DNA from: Chionis minor
Taxonomy: Eukaryota; Chordata; Aves; Charadriiformes; Chionididae
Direction: 5' to 3'
Length of the DNA stretch: 64,000 bases
NCBI GenBank assembly: GCA_013398295.1
Contig: VZSF01011129.1
Span: forward strand, 124,001 to 188,000
Part shown: piece after piece, positions 36,330-50,000 of the stretch
Position numbering within the stretch: position 1 is the stretch's first letter
Layout: every line of letters starts with the position of its first letter
Notes under the pieces: model-generated
The model's database searches: none
What the model was told of the DNA's origin: nothing
The model's input: the letters and a program-made list of their open reading frames with translations, nothing else
Program-made: the position numbers and the translations under genes

Positions 36330-39300
36330 GTAAGTATTCTGGCAAGCCTTTAACTCAGCCAACTGCATCCAACTGATGTCAACGTTGATGTCTCTCTGCT
36401 AGCTTTGGTGACAGACATTCATACCCTGAGAGGGCTGTCATCCCTGCAGGTCCCTGTGTGGCACCTGACCTTCCCTGGGGACACCCAGATGAGCCAGGCA
36501 GGGTGGGCTCAGGCCACTCCGGGGCCACAGCCTGCCAGGAACTGCAGAGATGTTCTCACTTCGATGTGCCAGGTTCGGGGGGGACATGGGGATTTCTGCA
36601 GGCAATGCCACCAACCACCACCCACCTCAGGCTCTGCCAAACTGAAAAAAAGTGGAAGGGAGTCCAGGACAAAAGGGGCCACACGCTTTGCAAATGCTGG
36701 CTAAAATCTACTGTAAATCTCTACTCTGATAAAATTATTGTCACCAGTTCTACTGATAAACATTTACCATGATTAAGGAAAATGTAATGACCATATTGTT
36801 TCAATAAGAATTTTTTTGGAACAGAAGCTGTTCCACTGTAACAGCACACTTATCATTGATAACAATTACTAATATTAGTATTGCATGAGCATCCAAAATA
36901 TGTTCATGCTTTCCAGAAATCTCTTTTAGAACATTCAGTGGAGAAAAATCGAGTGGATGTGAATGTGGATTGCCTAAGTTATGGTTTTGAAAACAAAAGA
37001 CTTAATTAATAGGGCTGTGATACAGAAAAATACAGAGCTTTTTGGCCATTAACCTGAAGGGAACGCAAACGTGTCTGTTTTAATGTACATAACTAGGTCT
37101 GCTTTATGAAACAAAGCAGTCTATATAGCATCAGACCGAGTTCCAAAGAGAAAAGATGAACTTCTACTGAGAACTGAAGTTAAAAAATAATGAATAGAAA
37201 TATTTCCATGAAGCTTGGCAGGAATATGTACACTGTAGATGAACAACTGTTTTAACAAATGTTCAATAGAAGTATCCAGAATCCATGGAGGAAATAGCAT
37301 AACTGCTGATGTCTGATTCCATTAGGATCAGTACCATTGCACTGCTGAATTATTACAGGATATTTTATGAACTCTTATTGATGATTTAGTGGCAGGCTAG
37401 GTTATGTAGCTTACAAGCTGTCACCTTTAAGGTGAGGCCAAAAGCGAGCCCAAGGATATATTCTAAAAGAAAATGTAACAATTATTATAGCATGTGTGTC
37501 AGCAAAGTTCACATGATTCATTGTCCTTCTGGTAATAGGAAAGCTGTCAGTGGGCGCTCTTGGGCATGGTTCAGCTAACTATATAAAGAATGTTCTCTTA
37601 AACATTCACCTACGGCTTGGGATTCAGAGGTTGCTTGTCTGATTAAATGGAAAGGAGGTAATTTAAAAGCATCTTCCTTTCCAAATACGTTACTGTCAAT
37701 TGGCTTTGGTTCAGAGGTTTCCAATCTGAAGTACATGAGGCGGCTGCAGAATAACTCTATTAATATTCCTGCATAAAATGCTTTCTTAGCCCAGGTCAGC
37801 TCCCCTATGCACTTTTGATGTATTAGAACTTTAATGTTTAACTGAATTGACAAGTGATGGGTTTTATAATCAATATGCACAAAGGATATGCCAGTCACAA
37901 GGAAGCTCAACATTTATTAAGAATAATGATACAGAGGAGTGTATTAGGTGCAGGCTACTGTGCAGTGGTTTGTTCCTCTACAGTTCATATATCGTGCAAG
38001 ATACACCTGTGATATCATCTGGTTTAAAACCGAGCTGAAGCTCAGCTCTATGTCAGTATTAAGTAAATGAAAGTTGTGAATCCAGTTAAAAAGAAGAGTG
38101 TCAATCTAAATGTTCAAGAGAGGGCAAAAATAAATCTGTGGCATATTTTCCTTAATGTCTTGCCACAGGGTGATTTCTGAACTCACAGCACAGATGTTTC
38201 AAATATGATACAACGTATCCGCTACAATGTTGGATGCTAATTCCATTGGAAATATGTACTAATTTAGGGAAGGTTATGTTTTCTTTTGATGAAGTAGCTC
38301 AGCTCCCACCAGCATTTCCAGGAACTTTTTCACTGTTCTGTGGTGTTTTTTTTCTTTAATGGATAATGCTGGAATGAAGTGGCAGGGTCTTTCACAGAAA
38401 GGCTAACTTACAGTAGTTTTTGTATAATGCTCTACAGATGTAGATGTTCCCCAGATGTGAACAGACTAGAAACTTAGTTTTGTCTCTGGGTATTCATTTG
38501 CCATATAAATCTCCCAACACATTCTTATCTGCTATGTAAATAAGATGTGGAATTCCAATAGTGTCTCAGCCTTCTACAGCAGATGGTATAGTGAGATTTA
38601 CCACACCATTACATTTAATGGGATTGAATTCATTTGGATTTCTTGATGTTCACTCTGTCCTTCTCTGAGCAGCAGTGTTGCCAATGTTCCTGATTATATA
38701 TGATTTGAGAGAGTGCTTAAAGAAGAAAAAACCCTTTATCTTAGAAATATGAGTATTTTCTGTCAAATTTTAAAGTGTGTATGTATTGCATTTCATAGGA
38801 TTTATAAGCCCTATAAGAAAAGGATATTTAATGAATATTCAACATAGAACTTGAAGTCATTACATCTGAAGATTTTTGTAAATATCAGCTATCCAGTTAA
38901 CTGTTTTAGTACTAGCATCATTATATATTCATTTGGAAAGAAATGAGCTTTTTACTTCATCACATCAGTGTAGACCGAGTGAAAACAATCTATGTGGAGA
39001 AAAAGAAAAATCTTTTAAAAACATAATCCAAATAAAAATTTCCGATTTTCATTTCAAAGCATAGCTGGCTCACCGTGTGCAATAATTATACTAAATTAAT
39101 AAATAATATTTTCAAAATTGAAGTGCAAACTGACACTGCTAAAACATAATTAAAAATGACAGTGTAAAACACTGTCAAATTCTTCTAGTGAATTGTCTTT
39201 TCAAAAAATGCTGCTGCAAATGCCTTGATCTTCTTGTTCCACAAATTGCTGTGTACCCAAAATGACATCTAAAATGTATACAGATGTTGTATGCAGTCAT

Positions 39301-40365
39301 CCATTAGTTGGTGCTTTAACTTATTTTGTCTGCTTAGCTTTCTACCATTTCTGCAATACCATGTGTGGTCTGAAAATGTACTCAAACCAGTCTTGTGAAT
39401 TTTATCATGCTATTGCTGTCATTCCTCACGACAGTCAGGTAGACCACTAAAATACTCTTACAGGACAGCTGAATGAGAAAAAACATGTCTTTTTATACTT
39501 CTACTTAGTAAGGATTTCAGAATTTTTCCACCTCTGAAGTTACCCAGCGTTTCTAATTAAAGTTATTTCTAAAGTCAGGCTTCAGGCTCAAGAGTTCTTA
39601 ACTGTTTTATAATTTTTTTTATGAATTGTAAATCAGTCATTTGATCAGCAATAACACACTCTTTACTATAGTGCCAAGCAAGGATAGCAATAATGCTGAG
39701 TCTATCATGCATGAATGAAAAAGCTTTAATTAGCACAGTGTAATTAGCAAACATCTCACTTTTCTCAATAGCATACATAGGCGATAGTACCACCTCTGTT
39801 GCTGGTCTGGTTTACACCCAGAATTCCTATTCCAGTGGGCACTACAACTTTGGCTTTAAATGTGAAGACAGATGAAAAACACAATGGCAAAATTCTGAAA
39901 CTAATGGAATACCATGCAAAACTCTGAAATACAGAAATTTTGATCTAAATAACATGAGACAAAGAGATGATTCCACTAAATCACTGCATGGAAAGGTAAC
40001 AGAGCTATAATCACAATAGGAACTCTGGGCTGGGCTTCCTGGGAAGAGGCTGGAGGGGGCTGCAGGTTCCTTTGCCCAGCTCCCACCAGCTTCCACGCCG
40101 GCAGCAAAAGTTGAAACGCAAGATCAAAATTGTCCCATTAAAAATGTTGTCTTTAAGGAAGGCAGAGTTTTAGTGGAGAAATATTCTGAAGGAGGGTTGT
40201 GCAAGCTCTAGTTTAGGCCAAGCCGCCCTCTCCCAGCACCACAACAGCAAGAGCTGGTTTTGCCAAGGCAGGAGTTTTGCTGCCAGTCGCAAGGAAGATG
40301 CAGCAAGAGCAAGACGTGTTCCCACTCTTGCACAACGATCACACGTTGCTGTACCGTGTGCTCAC
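36330..40365. other. noncoding sequence with one GC-richer patch
   Basis: About 36400-36680 is GC-richer and carries two overlapping plus-strand frames of 99 and 104 codons in different phases, the sign of composition and not of coding. The rest is AT-rich, with no gene or transposon recognised. A 112-codon minus-strand frame at 37575-37913 is unfamiliar. Confidence 0.5.
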
Positions 40366-40437
40366 CGACTCCAAACACTAACTCAATGTAATCATTAGGA
40401 AATACCTTCGCTTTACTCTGACTATCAGCTGCTTTGT
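40366..40437 (-). other. candidate minus-strand 72-bp exon
   Basis: On the minus strand a strong acceptor (TCATTTTCTTTTGCAG, AG at 40439-40438) and a donor GTCG|GTGAGC (GT at 40365-40364) bracket 72 bp. One of three frames is fully open across it, giving a peptide beginning KAADSQSKAKVFPNDYIELV, and its length is a multiple of three. It lies within a 97-codon minus-strand open frame (40208-40501). I do not recognise the peptide, and no partner exon is evident. This is the only candidate here that could be an internal coding exon. Confidence 0.22.
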
Positions 40438-40890
40438 CTGCAAAAGAAAATGACATATCTGAAAAAATCATAGAAGAGGCGGTATGGCATTCTTGATTCA
40501 TCTTACTATAGTTTATAATTGAAGTAAAAATAAGAGCTCTATAGATCTTTCATTTCAGTGAGACTTCACTGACAAACTTTTTCCCCCTTCAAAGACAGTA
40601 TCTTCAGATACAGCAGCCCTACTTTTTCACACAGTCTGTGAATTGCTTTCTCACTCCCTAGCTTTGATGGCAATTAGATCAGAGCATCAATATATCTAAT
40701 TTTTCTATTGTTTACCCATAGCTCCTGTTACCTTCTGCTAAGGATATCAACAATCTACAATACATCAATGATGTATCTATATTGGCATTAAGGAAATCAA
40801 CTTCAGGAGGTTGTTGTAGGCCCAGAGGGGTTTTCTTATTTTCTTTGATTTATTCATAGCTGGCTGTAGCTTAAGACTGGTTCTGTTTCA
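40438..40890. other. AT-rich noncoding sequence
   Basis: No gene, transposon or regulatory structure is recognised. Confidence 0.5.
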
Positions 40891-40910
40891 GGGGAGGGAG
40901 GGTGGGAGGG
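40891..40910 (+). other. strong G-quadruplex motif
   Basis: GGGGAGGGAGGGTGGGAGGG has five G-tracts separated by single-base loops, the arrangement known to form very stable parallel G-quadruplexes. It is isolated in AT-rich sequence, and no promoter is evident next to it. Confidence 0.85.
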
Positions 40911-43900
40911 AAGCATGTATTGTGGCTAGTTTCTCATGGTAAAAAAAGTATTAATAAAAAAACCAAAAGTTCAGGCATCTGTTATTTTTTTAAACATTTA
41001 TATTCTCATGGTGAAAAATCAGGGGGAAAGAGGGAGGGAAGCATTTGCCCTGCAAAACCAAACCTGCAAACTATTCCATACACTAATCCTGATATTTGTA
41101 TGTATACCTTTCATATATGAACTCCAAAACCTTCTGAAGCACTTTTTAGGACTTTTTAGTCAGAGAAGTCCCCAAGAAAAATGTATTGTCTCAAGTTAAT
41201 TCTATTTCGCTTTAATATTGAACTTCTAATGGCTCACACAGCTTTAAAGTGAGTAGAGATTGCCCATGAGATCAAGCAAGGAAGCATTGTTTCATTCTGA
41301 AAAGGTACTTGGAGTTTGAATGTGTATTTGGATCACGTTATTTTCTTTGTAAACCCATGAGAATAGATTTTGTGTAAGATAGTGTTGGCACTTGCTTCTA
41401 GAATATCAGAGGAGCTCTGTTATTTCATGTGTCCTTTGCAGTCCCAGTAACATGAAAAGCGCAGGAGAAAAAGTTCACAACGTGTTCACACATCAAAGTC
41501 TTTGGGTTCTGACTTTTACTAAAGAGTAACAAATTTATTGGAGTCAAACAAAGGTCTGTTCTGCTCTTTTTTTCTTTTTTTTTTTTCTCTATGGTTTGGA
41601 ATCTCCCAAGCAGGGGTATGGAGGCAGTAAGTGCAGCAGGGAATTTAAGGCTACGCTTAGGTAAAGGAGTGATAAATCAGAATTCCGCTTTTATCTAGTC
41701 AACACATCATTTACCCACTTAGATACATCAAACAGAGGAATTTTTCCACTTTTTTTATGCACTTTTTATAGAGCACTACAGGATGTATTCATGAGCCAGT
41801 GGAGAACATGAACATTAAATGAAAAATATTGATACTCGGTTGAATTAGGAAACAGCAACTGAAATAGCTTTCATTTAATTGCTTGGGGGTGCTCCATGAG
41901 GAACAAACGAAACAGAGATCTGTCTTCACAGCCTGCAAAACCAACCCAAGAAGTGAAAGGGAATTCTTCAGTCAGATACACCTGATATATTACAAGAGTT
42001 ACTCTCCCTTTTCTGTGTAATCCCATAGTAAAACAGACTTATCCACACTTCCTAAAGTTGCTTGCTGACTTACCACCCGTGGTTATTCATATTAGCCAAG
42101 TTACCTGTGTAACTTGGAGCTGCCTGAACAATTTTTACATTTTAAAAAATCCTAGATGAAAATTTAATCTTTTCCTACTTTGTCCTCAGTTTCATTTAAG
42201 GAGTGGTATGCATTTTCACTTAAATTATTCTGAAAAACAAAGAAAGTAGTATTTAACTTTAGCATTTCATTAAAAGTGAGGATTAGCTCTGTCTACTTTT
42301 GAGCTTCTTATTTAGCTTGTTCTAGAAATTCATGGTTTCTGGGTGTAGTAAGAGGATGCTATTGACATAAGTCAGCATTTTATACATTACACATGGCTTC
42401 AATAGCCATTATAGAATTGTTACCCCAGTTCACCTTCACTATAACACAAGACTTGACGATTTCCCGGTTCAGATAGGGCAGTATTCCACTAAAGTACCTA
42501 TGATAGTGACTCCAGATGGGAAAACATTTTGAAACTATTGAGAGCCAGTTTCTACATCTTTGATCACACTGAGTAACTTCTTGCTCTACAGATGGTGCCA
42601 CTGACATCAGCAGTTCCTGCTGTAGAGTCAGGTGCTCGACAGAATGAATTTGATATCTAAACCTGGCCCTAAGGATAGTTCTCGCACCTGAAGAGGACTA
42701 TTCTTTTGTAACACAAAAGGAAACATGCTTATCATTCCTTTTGTTATTTCATAGTCACCATTTTGATATTTATTTTGTTTTAATCCTATCGCTGAAGTGA
42801 AAATTTTGGCCACTTCTTCTGTTACACTTGTGTGATAGCTACTCTAAATTTTATATTGCTCATGCAGTTATGAACAAGATAAATTTGAGTCATGGACTGA
42901 ATCTAGAAGCTTGTAAATCAAAAGACACCACAGGTACTCTGTGTTCTTGTTAGTCAGTCCCTAGGACTTAGATAGGAAAAAATTTTTAAAACAGGAAAAT
43001 AATATACTGTTAAAGTTGATTAGCTGGCTGTAGTCTCCTAGATACAGAAGATTTCTTCCTTTTGCACAGCAGGTGCATGCATGACTTATGCAGGCAAAGC
43101 TCAATTTTGTAAAGGTTAAATTTGATCAAATTGATTAAATACAGATTTTTCTTCCATTCTATCAGTACCAGGTTTATGCTTACTGGTTAGAAACCTGTTT
43201 CCCAAAAGCCATAGTCATTTCCTTACTTTATTGTGTCTGATTGTTAAGTAACTACAATTTCAAGTAAAGAAACAATCCTTTTACTTGTAACTCGAAAATG
43301 CATTAAGTAGCACCCTGCAAAAATGTTCCTGTTCACCTGTGACAAAGAAAATAGGTAAGAATTAATTTCTCCAAGCCCACGGCACATCAATGCTCAGACC
43401 AGATGAAATGATTACTTCAAGTAGAAGTACTTTTTCTTTTAGCAAGTCGGAAGAACAAAGTTTCCAAAAGCATCACACACTGAGAGAAATAAATTACTTT
43501 TCTCACTTGGCTGAAACTGAAAACACAGGTCTGGAGCCTGAAAATGTTTAAGAATCAAGCTAAGCACTATGTATATGATTAGCGATGTTGACTTTGGCAG
43601 GGATTCTTATACAGATAAAGTTAAACACGTGTGTGAGGTTTGCATAGGACCAGGGAAAAGCTAGCCCGGTCTCTGGGAGACTGAATGCATTAAATTCCCC
43701 TTTGCAGTGTCTGGTAGCGGGTAATGTTCAATACCTCATGGCAGATACTCGGCCTAGGGGCTGGAGTGCTAGCTTACACCTGGGCTGATGGCTGGTGGCG
43801 GGCAGGGTTTCAGCTCCTCACCATGAAAAACCTTTGCACCATCCAGGAATTATAATGGAATTTATTCAGGGTCATTAACTACGCAGAGACAGCTGTGAGC

Positions 43901-45503
43901 ACTAGTAAGATTTACTTAGCGTGAGGATATAAGAATTAACCAATCTCGTAGATTATAGATACAAATCTGTGCTCCGAATCCGTACAGATCAATGCTAAAT
44001 GAATCATTAATATTCTGTATGAAGCAGAAAATGAAGCTGATGAAAGCTGATCCCCCTACCTTGTCATTACATTCTCTATTACCACAAGTTCATCCAAAAT
44101 TGCAAATCATTACTGCTTCTCCGGCATCTGCCACACTCCACTACTGTCCCTGGAGCACTCAGAGAGTCAAATATGTTTACTAAAGCATAAAACTACGAGC
44201 ACCACTCATCCATGGTTACACAGACACATCTGAACATTACTTTAAAAGTGTCATAGACCTTATATTTATTGTTCTGAATAAACATTAGTCTCACGAGCAG
44301 AGAAGCACCAAAGACTGGAGACTGGTAATTACTCACAGGATAGGTACACTGCCATTAGTGGCAATGAAAGCCTCTCTGTCTTTCCATGTCAGCGGATTTC
44401 GGTACTAAGAAACAGTATCTTGCCTCAGACAGGAGAATTTAACTCCCTGCTTCCTTAGTCTTATGTACTTAGGCAAAAAGACCATAACATTGCTGGGTGT
44501 TTGACTGCCTTTTGACGCAAATTGCACTAGACACAGTACATGGATAATTACCAGTGCCTATAGGCTCCGCTTTTAATCCAGACCTTTTCATATAAGTCTC
44601 CAAAAACTAATATTTGGGCCACCTGAAATATTTCATGATGTTTTCATTTTTTTGCAAAAACTGTAATCCCTCCTAAAATGCTGATAAAATTCTTATTTTT
44701 TTCAATGAAATCTAGAGGTTTTAAAATAAACATTTCTATATAGACAGTTTTTATGAAAATTCAGCACATTTTCAGAGTCAACAAGCAGAAAAATCAGTTA
44801 CTAAGCTCTAGCAGTGTAATTTTATGTGAATAAAGAGGCAGTTGTCTATCTGATATCAACACATTCTAAACATCGAGGCGAAACAAAATTGTTATTCATA
44901 CTATTATATTTCTAATTAAAAGGGACAAGAATCTTTTCCCAGTGACTTTCTTACAGTTTAATCTAAGTCTGTGATGAGTAGCAGCAAGATTTCAGGGAAA
45001 GCAGAATTGAGTCTGATGGCCAGATGTTTCTGTACAACAGTAGTTGCAGGACTGCGACCCAGCAAGAAGAACATGCGTTCACCCAGGACACTAAAATGTG
45101 CGGACGCTCATTGCACTCACTAGATAGCAGAAACCTTTGTTCTATAACGCAACTCCCAACAGCTTTTTAGCCCACCTCAGTTATGACTACCAAAAACGGA
45201 AGCTACCTCCGCGCTGCCATTCAAAAATTCCATGTTGGACTCACTCCCGTTTTTCATTGGTGCGCTACATGAAATCGGGGTAGACAAGAAGAAAAGCAAA
45301 ACTGGTGAGATACTGAAATTTTCCACTTTTTTTCTGGCAGCCCCAAAACCAAAAGACAATGTGTGTTTTGGCAGAGTGCTACTTCAAGGCTGACAGGAAT
45401 TGGGATTATTCTGGTTTACATCAGCTACTGGCCTGACCCGGGGCCTTTGGTGCTGTCCTCTAAGGGATGAGTTTGGCAGACAGAGATGCTGGAGAACACC
45501 CCT
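40911..45503. other. AT-rich noncoding sequence
   Basis: No gene or transposon is recognised. An interrupted T-run lies at about 41568-41587. A perfect 9-bp inverted repeat lies at 42096-42117 (CCAAGTTAC, CTGT, GTAACTTGG). A donor-like word lies at 43351-43360. The 43660-43830 part is slightly GC-richer. Confidence 0.5.
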
Positions 45504-45572
45504 CGCCACGCCGCGCTGTGCTGCAAAGCGCCCTCAGGGTGGAAACCGGGGCTCCGCACGCCGGCTGAAACC
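45504..45572. other. short CpG cluster
   Basis: I count 10 CpG dinucleotides in 69 bp, inside a GC-richer stretch from about 45430. AAAGCGCCCTCAGGGTGG within it resembles the G-rich half of a CTCF site on the minus strand (GAGGGCGC). The 135- and 89-codon open frames across it are in different phases and unfamiliar. Confidence 0.35.
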
Positions 45573-46639
45573 GAGGAAATGCACCATAAGGCTTTTTATA
45601 ACTCATCTCTCAGCCTCACAGAAGGCAATAGGCAGCCTTTTTTTCTCCAGTCAAAAATCTGCCTTTCTGCATCGCTCATATTCAGCTCACAATCAGATGC
45701 TATGCAGATCAGTGCCCAAAATATCAATCCAGCCAAATGTTTGCCAGAGCTTTAGGGAAACCTTACGGTCTCAGAACTATTTGCATTCCGAGTTGAATGT
45801 GCTTTAATTTCAATCCTACTGGCATCTGCTACGTTTTCACAATCTTTTAGATAGGTTACTTAGATTATTAGTAAGCGATTACTGTGATTTGACTTTTGTT
45901 TTTATTTTTCCCTCTCCCCCGTATGGAAAGGCAGCAAACTATGTCTGAAACTCTGCTACAAATTGCTCCAACCTCTTCATTAGATTTGACTTTCTGGGAT
46001 GGTTTTTTACGTTTGAGGTTTACTTTCTAGTGTCCACCCATGCCTTGGAACAATATAATTTAAATGCCATGCAGATAACTCTCAAGACATATTCCAGTTG
46101 TAGTTGATCCCTGACCTGTGTTGACACCTTTCCTTCCCCAGCTGTGTTCATCTCCTTAGTCACTCCAAAATGAGTGACTCCCAAATCCACAAATTGTTTT
46201 GCAAAAGACCTTTCACTGGTATGTTGTCCTTGCTTTACACTTTTATTCTCTGAGAGTTTCATTAACAGATGCCAATCTCTTCTATTTATCAGCTGGCACC
46301 AGTGAAACTGCTGTATTTTCTCATTTTCTTTCCAGACCTGTACTTCAGATCTGCCCGGCCGGTCCAAGCTGGGAAAAAGGACAATGGCAGAGACAGCTGG
46401 GGGGAATTGCATTCAGCTATGGAAGCAGCAGGGAGTAGCTGTGGTTCTTGAACAATAAAAAAAACTTAGAAAATTCTTCTTTTTAATTTATCTAATAAAA
46501 ATGGATTATACTGGTGTGGGATGGATTCTTGCTGCTCTAGGCTGGTGTTTGGATCCTGAAGGATCCAACTGAAAGATGCTCAGGAGTCCTCACTTGAGAG
46601 AGTACTGATTCTCCCTCTGGTTTGCTTTCCAATACTTGG
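45573..46639. other. unique noncoding sequence
   Basis: No gene is recognised. An octamer word (ATTTGCAT) lies at 45779-45786. The 130-codon minus-strand frame at 46020-46412 is unfamiliar and overlaps shorter plus-strand frames. Confidence 0.5.
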
Positions 46640-47060
46640 GAAGCACTAATGAGTGTTTTAAATCAAAGCGCATCTCAAATATTAATGATGTTTCAATGTG
46701 CCTCCCATTTAACGTAAAGCAGCGCACAGCGCTTTTCAGCTGATTTTATTTTTTTTAATAGATTTCGCACTCTAACTGGCATTAGCAGGAGACCTCCGAG
46801 TGGCATTAACGTATTAAGGGTACTTACTTCCCTGCCTGCCTTTATCCCAGCCACCCAATGAGTAACAGTTATGGTTCAGCTTGTGGAATATCCCTCCAGA
46901 AACAGTTTCAAATGCAAACACCTTTTATGCCCTTTGGTTTAGTGCATCTTTTTATTTTATATTTTTATAGGGATTGGCTGTCAGGAGAGACATATCACAT
47001 CACACTGTTTATATATAACGTCATTACAAAGATTTCATGTTTAGCTGCAGCTCACTAGGG
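46640..47060. promoter_or_regulatory. second conserved-element-like block (putative)
   Basis: Unique, repeat-free sequence contains repeated homeodomain-type cores (ATTAATGATG, GGCATTAAC, CTAATGAG, CATTACAAAG). It also holds AGCGC-ACA-GCGCT, CCAATGAG and ATAACGTCATTAC (CRE-like), with little coding signal. The make-up resembles vertebrate noncoding conserved elements, but this is judgement by eye and weaker than for 7490-8450. Confidence 0.25.
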
Positions 47061-50000
47061 CTGTTTTCCTTTTGGGGGGTACTTTGTGCCAAAATGAGAG
47101 GAAATAGCATTTCCTCTGAGAGTAATGAGCAGCTGGTGCTTTTGCCCTGGTGTTTATGGGATGTAATAGGCACAGTGGCACATTTGGAACTGGTTGGGGA
47201 GAAAACTAAATGCTGCTTTCTTTTATCTTTATCACCCCCTTTCCCAAGAAGGTTTTTCAGTTTCTATGGTTTATACTAATTTTAGAAAATGCAATAAAAA
47301 TAAAACCGCAGCACTTTGCCACAATGTAGTCGGATATTACAATGTATGCTTGGTAAAGATGGACTGTTTTTATCAACTGGAATCGTAAAAACTAAGACAA
47401 TAAAATATTTTTAAAACTTCTGCAAATAGTTCTTGGAAGAATTAAAGCAAAGGGAGTACATCTGGAAATTATATTTGGAGAAGAACCAGTGAAATTGCCA
47501 AAAACTGTACATCTGCTCTTCTGGCCATAGTGTGACCTTAACTTGCATGTTCGTGGCTGTCAGTCTCATACCGTGAAACTTTAATCCAGCAACACGACAA
47601 CAGAAGAAGAACTTTAAATGTACTAGTTTCTCCCAAATAGCATTTACCAGTTCTTCAACCAAAGTAAATTGGTATGGATCCATTAACTGTGATAGAGCTA
47701 TGCAACCCTCTTTGAAAACAATATAAACCCATTGAAACAGAACCAGGATCTGCTCCTTTATTCACAGTACTTCAGACTGACTGGTAAGACCATTATGAAG
47801 TGTGAATAGCCATGGCAAACACTGTTCCACAGGTAACGTCCTCTTCATCAGCCAGACTAATTGGTATTTGTGGTGATCTTCTAAACATTGGATAAACTAA
47901 TGATATGCACTTGATAGCAGTTCAATAGCCAGAGCACTTTTTTGTGTTGATATAATACGATGAAACACATAATTATCTGCCCTTCAGGTAACAGTGCTTT
48001 TTGCGTGGATCACCATTGATACAAAGACTTATGTCATTCTCAGCTAGTGATGTCATCCTGGTGATTTTAGAAATGACATTATGGGCAAGCTTGGAGCAGT
48101 ACTCTTCACAGGCGGTTACATAAAGTGACTTTAGAATGGTGCCACTTAGGTATTATTCAGCTGATAAGAAAGTCTAAACACACGTTTATGGAATTATTTT
48201 TTTATATAGTTCAAGATTATGGAAAGCTTTAAGGATGGTTATTTACTCAGCATTGCCTAAAATTTGCCCCCTAAATCCAGATTTGGGCACCTTATTTGGC
48301 TAGCTTTTGTTTTTCTCAAGTGATAGCCTTCCACAAAAGCGAGTTAAAACTAGGACATGTATGTACAGCACTCAAATGCAAATTCAAAATCCTGCCATAA
48401 GAACTTAATTTGAAAAACATCGGTTTTTGCATTTCCTGGGGGAAATACATCATGGCCAGGACCATGCTTCGGGGAATATCCAAATGGGTTGCAGTTCCTC
48501 TGAACCTTCACAGCATCCATGAGACAAGAAAACTCTATGGAAGCCTGAAAGTTATTTACTTGGGTCGTATCAAATTTTCACAGTGAGGGAACTGATTTCA
48601 GGTTGTGCTGCAAACTGAAGGTTCAAGACTGAGTATACTGGATTCAACACCTACGAATCGTTTCAGGCATGGTTGAACACAGCATTTCTGACATGTTACT
48701 GAAATGAAAGATGACAATGAGGGGAGGTACCCTTGGACACACCAGGAAAGCATCATCCCATGAAGCCTCCTGCTTCATCAGCATCACACAAGAGAAGACC
48801 TCCTCGCTGTAGCTTGGATCACCATCAGCCTCACCCAGAGGCCAGATCAGTTCACTCACAAGCCAGTAGTGGTATTTTCCTCACATTTCCTTACCTTTCC
48901 CACACATTCCTACTTTTGACATAGGCCTCAGGATGAAAGACAAGACCTGCTACTGAAGAAATGGAGGAGATTAATCCAATCACCAAAACGTCCCTCCTCT
49001 TCCACTGGCCACAGCTGCCTTCACTATTACTTGCTGACATGCCGTGCAGAGCCATGCACTTTGGCATCCCTGAGACTACCTGACCATAAGCTAGCACGCC
49101 CTTCTTCCTGCTTTTTTCATGCTGCCCTGACATCAAAATTTCCTGTCTTATCCAGAAGTTACTATGACTTGCCTTGCTGTCACCAACCAGCCTTCTTGGA
49201 CATCTGGTTAAACTCATACTCCATTTACCTTAGCTCTTTCACTGTAGGATGTGGCAGCCTGCCTTCAAAAAGCTCTGCAGCTGGAGAGAGAGATATGGGG
49301 AAAACCTCCTTGTCCAACACGAGAAGAATATATAGGACCAGACAGACAGATGTCTCAACTATTAGTTGGGTGGTGCAAGAATATATTGTGCCCCATTTGC
49401 TGATGAGGGAATTTATCTTGCTTATCAATGTGAGGCTGAGCTATTACTGATTTTTCTTTTCCTTCTTTCTTTCCTTTACGTTTAGATATCTCACATGTTT
49501 TCAATAACCTAAAATAAAATCCTGCTTAAGCCTGAACCCAAATCCTTTCCCACAAAACTTTACATACTGCAAAACCATGCTCTTTTGAGATCATTGGATA
49601 TCTTGCCATTCACTTCAGCAGCAAGCCCAATCCTACTCAGTCTTTAAAAAATACCTTGCATGTCTCCTTCAGAGAAAAAGGGACGGCAGTACTATTTGCA
49701 TTTCTTTATCTGAGTTATGGTCATTACACGAATTTACAGAAGAGACCAGGTGTGTTCCAGCCTGACCTCTGCTACTTCATGCTGCCCTCGGAGCAAAGCA
49801 ACTCCAGAGTGTGCACCTGAACTCCAGAGCTCCTCTTGCTTACAGCAATTCTTGTGATATAGAAGAAATGTATCTTTGGAAAAGCATTCCAGAGAAAAGT
49901 GCAACACATCAGGCTTCTAGTCCCCAGACTGCATGGTTAAATAGCGTTTAGGAATCAAAACAGACAAGCAACTAGTACGAACATTTGTACAATCCCTCTG

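Noticed and set aside
40880..41050. Possible duplication, GGGAGGGAAGCAT at about 40903 and 41034, each near a TCTCATGG word
   Set aside because: The shared words are in different order and spacing, so a duplication is not supported.
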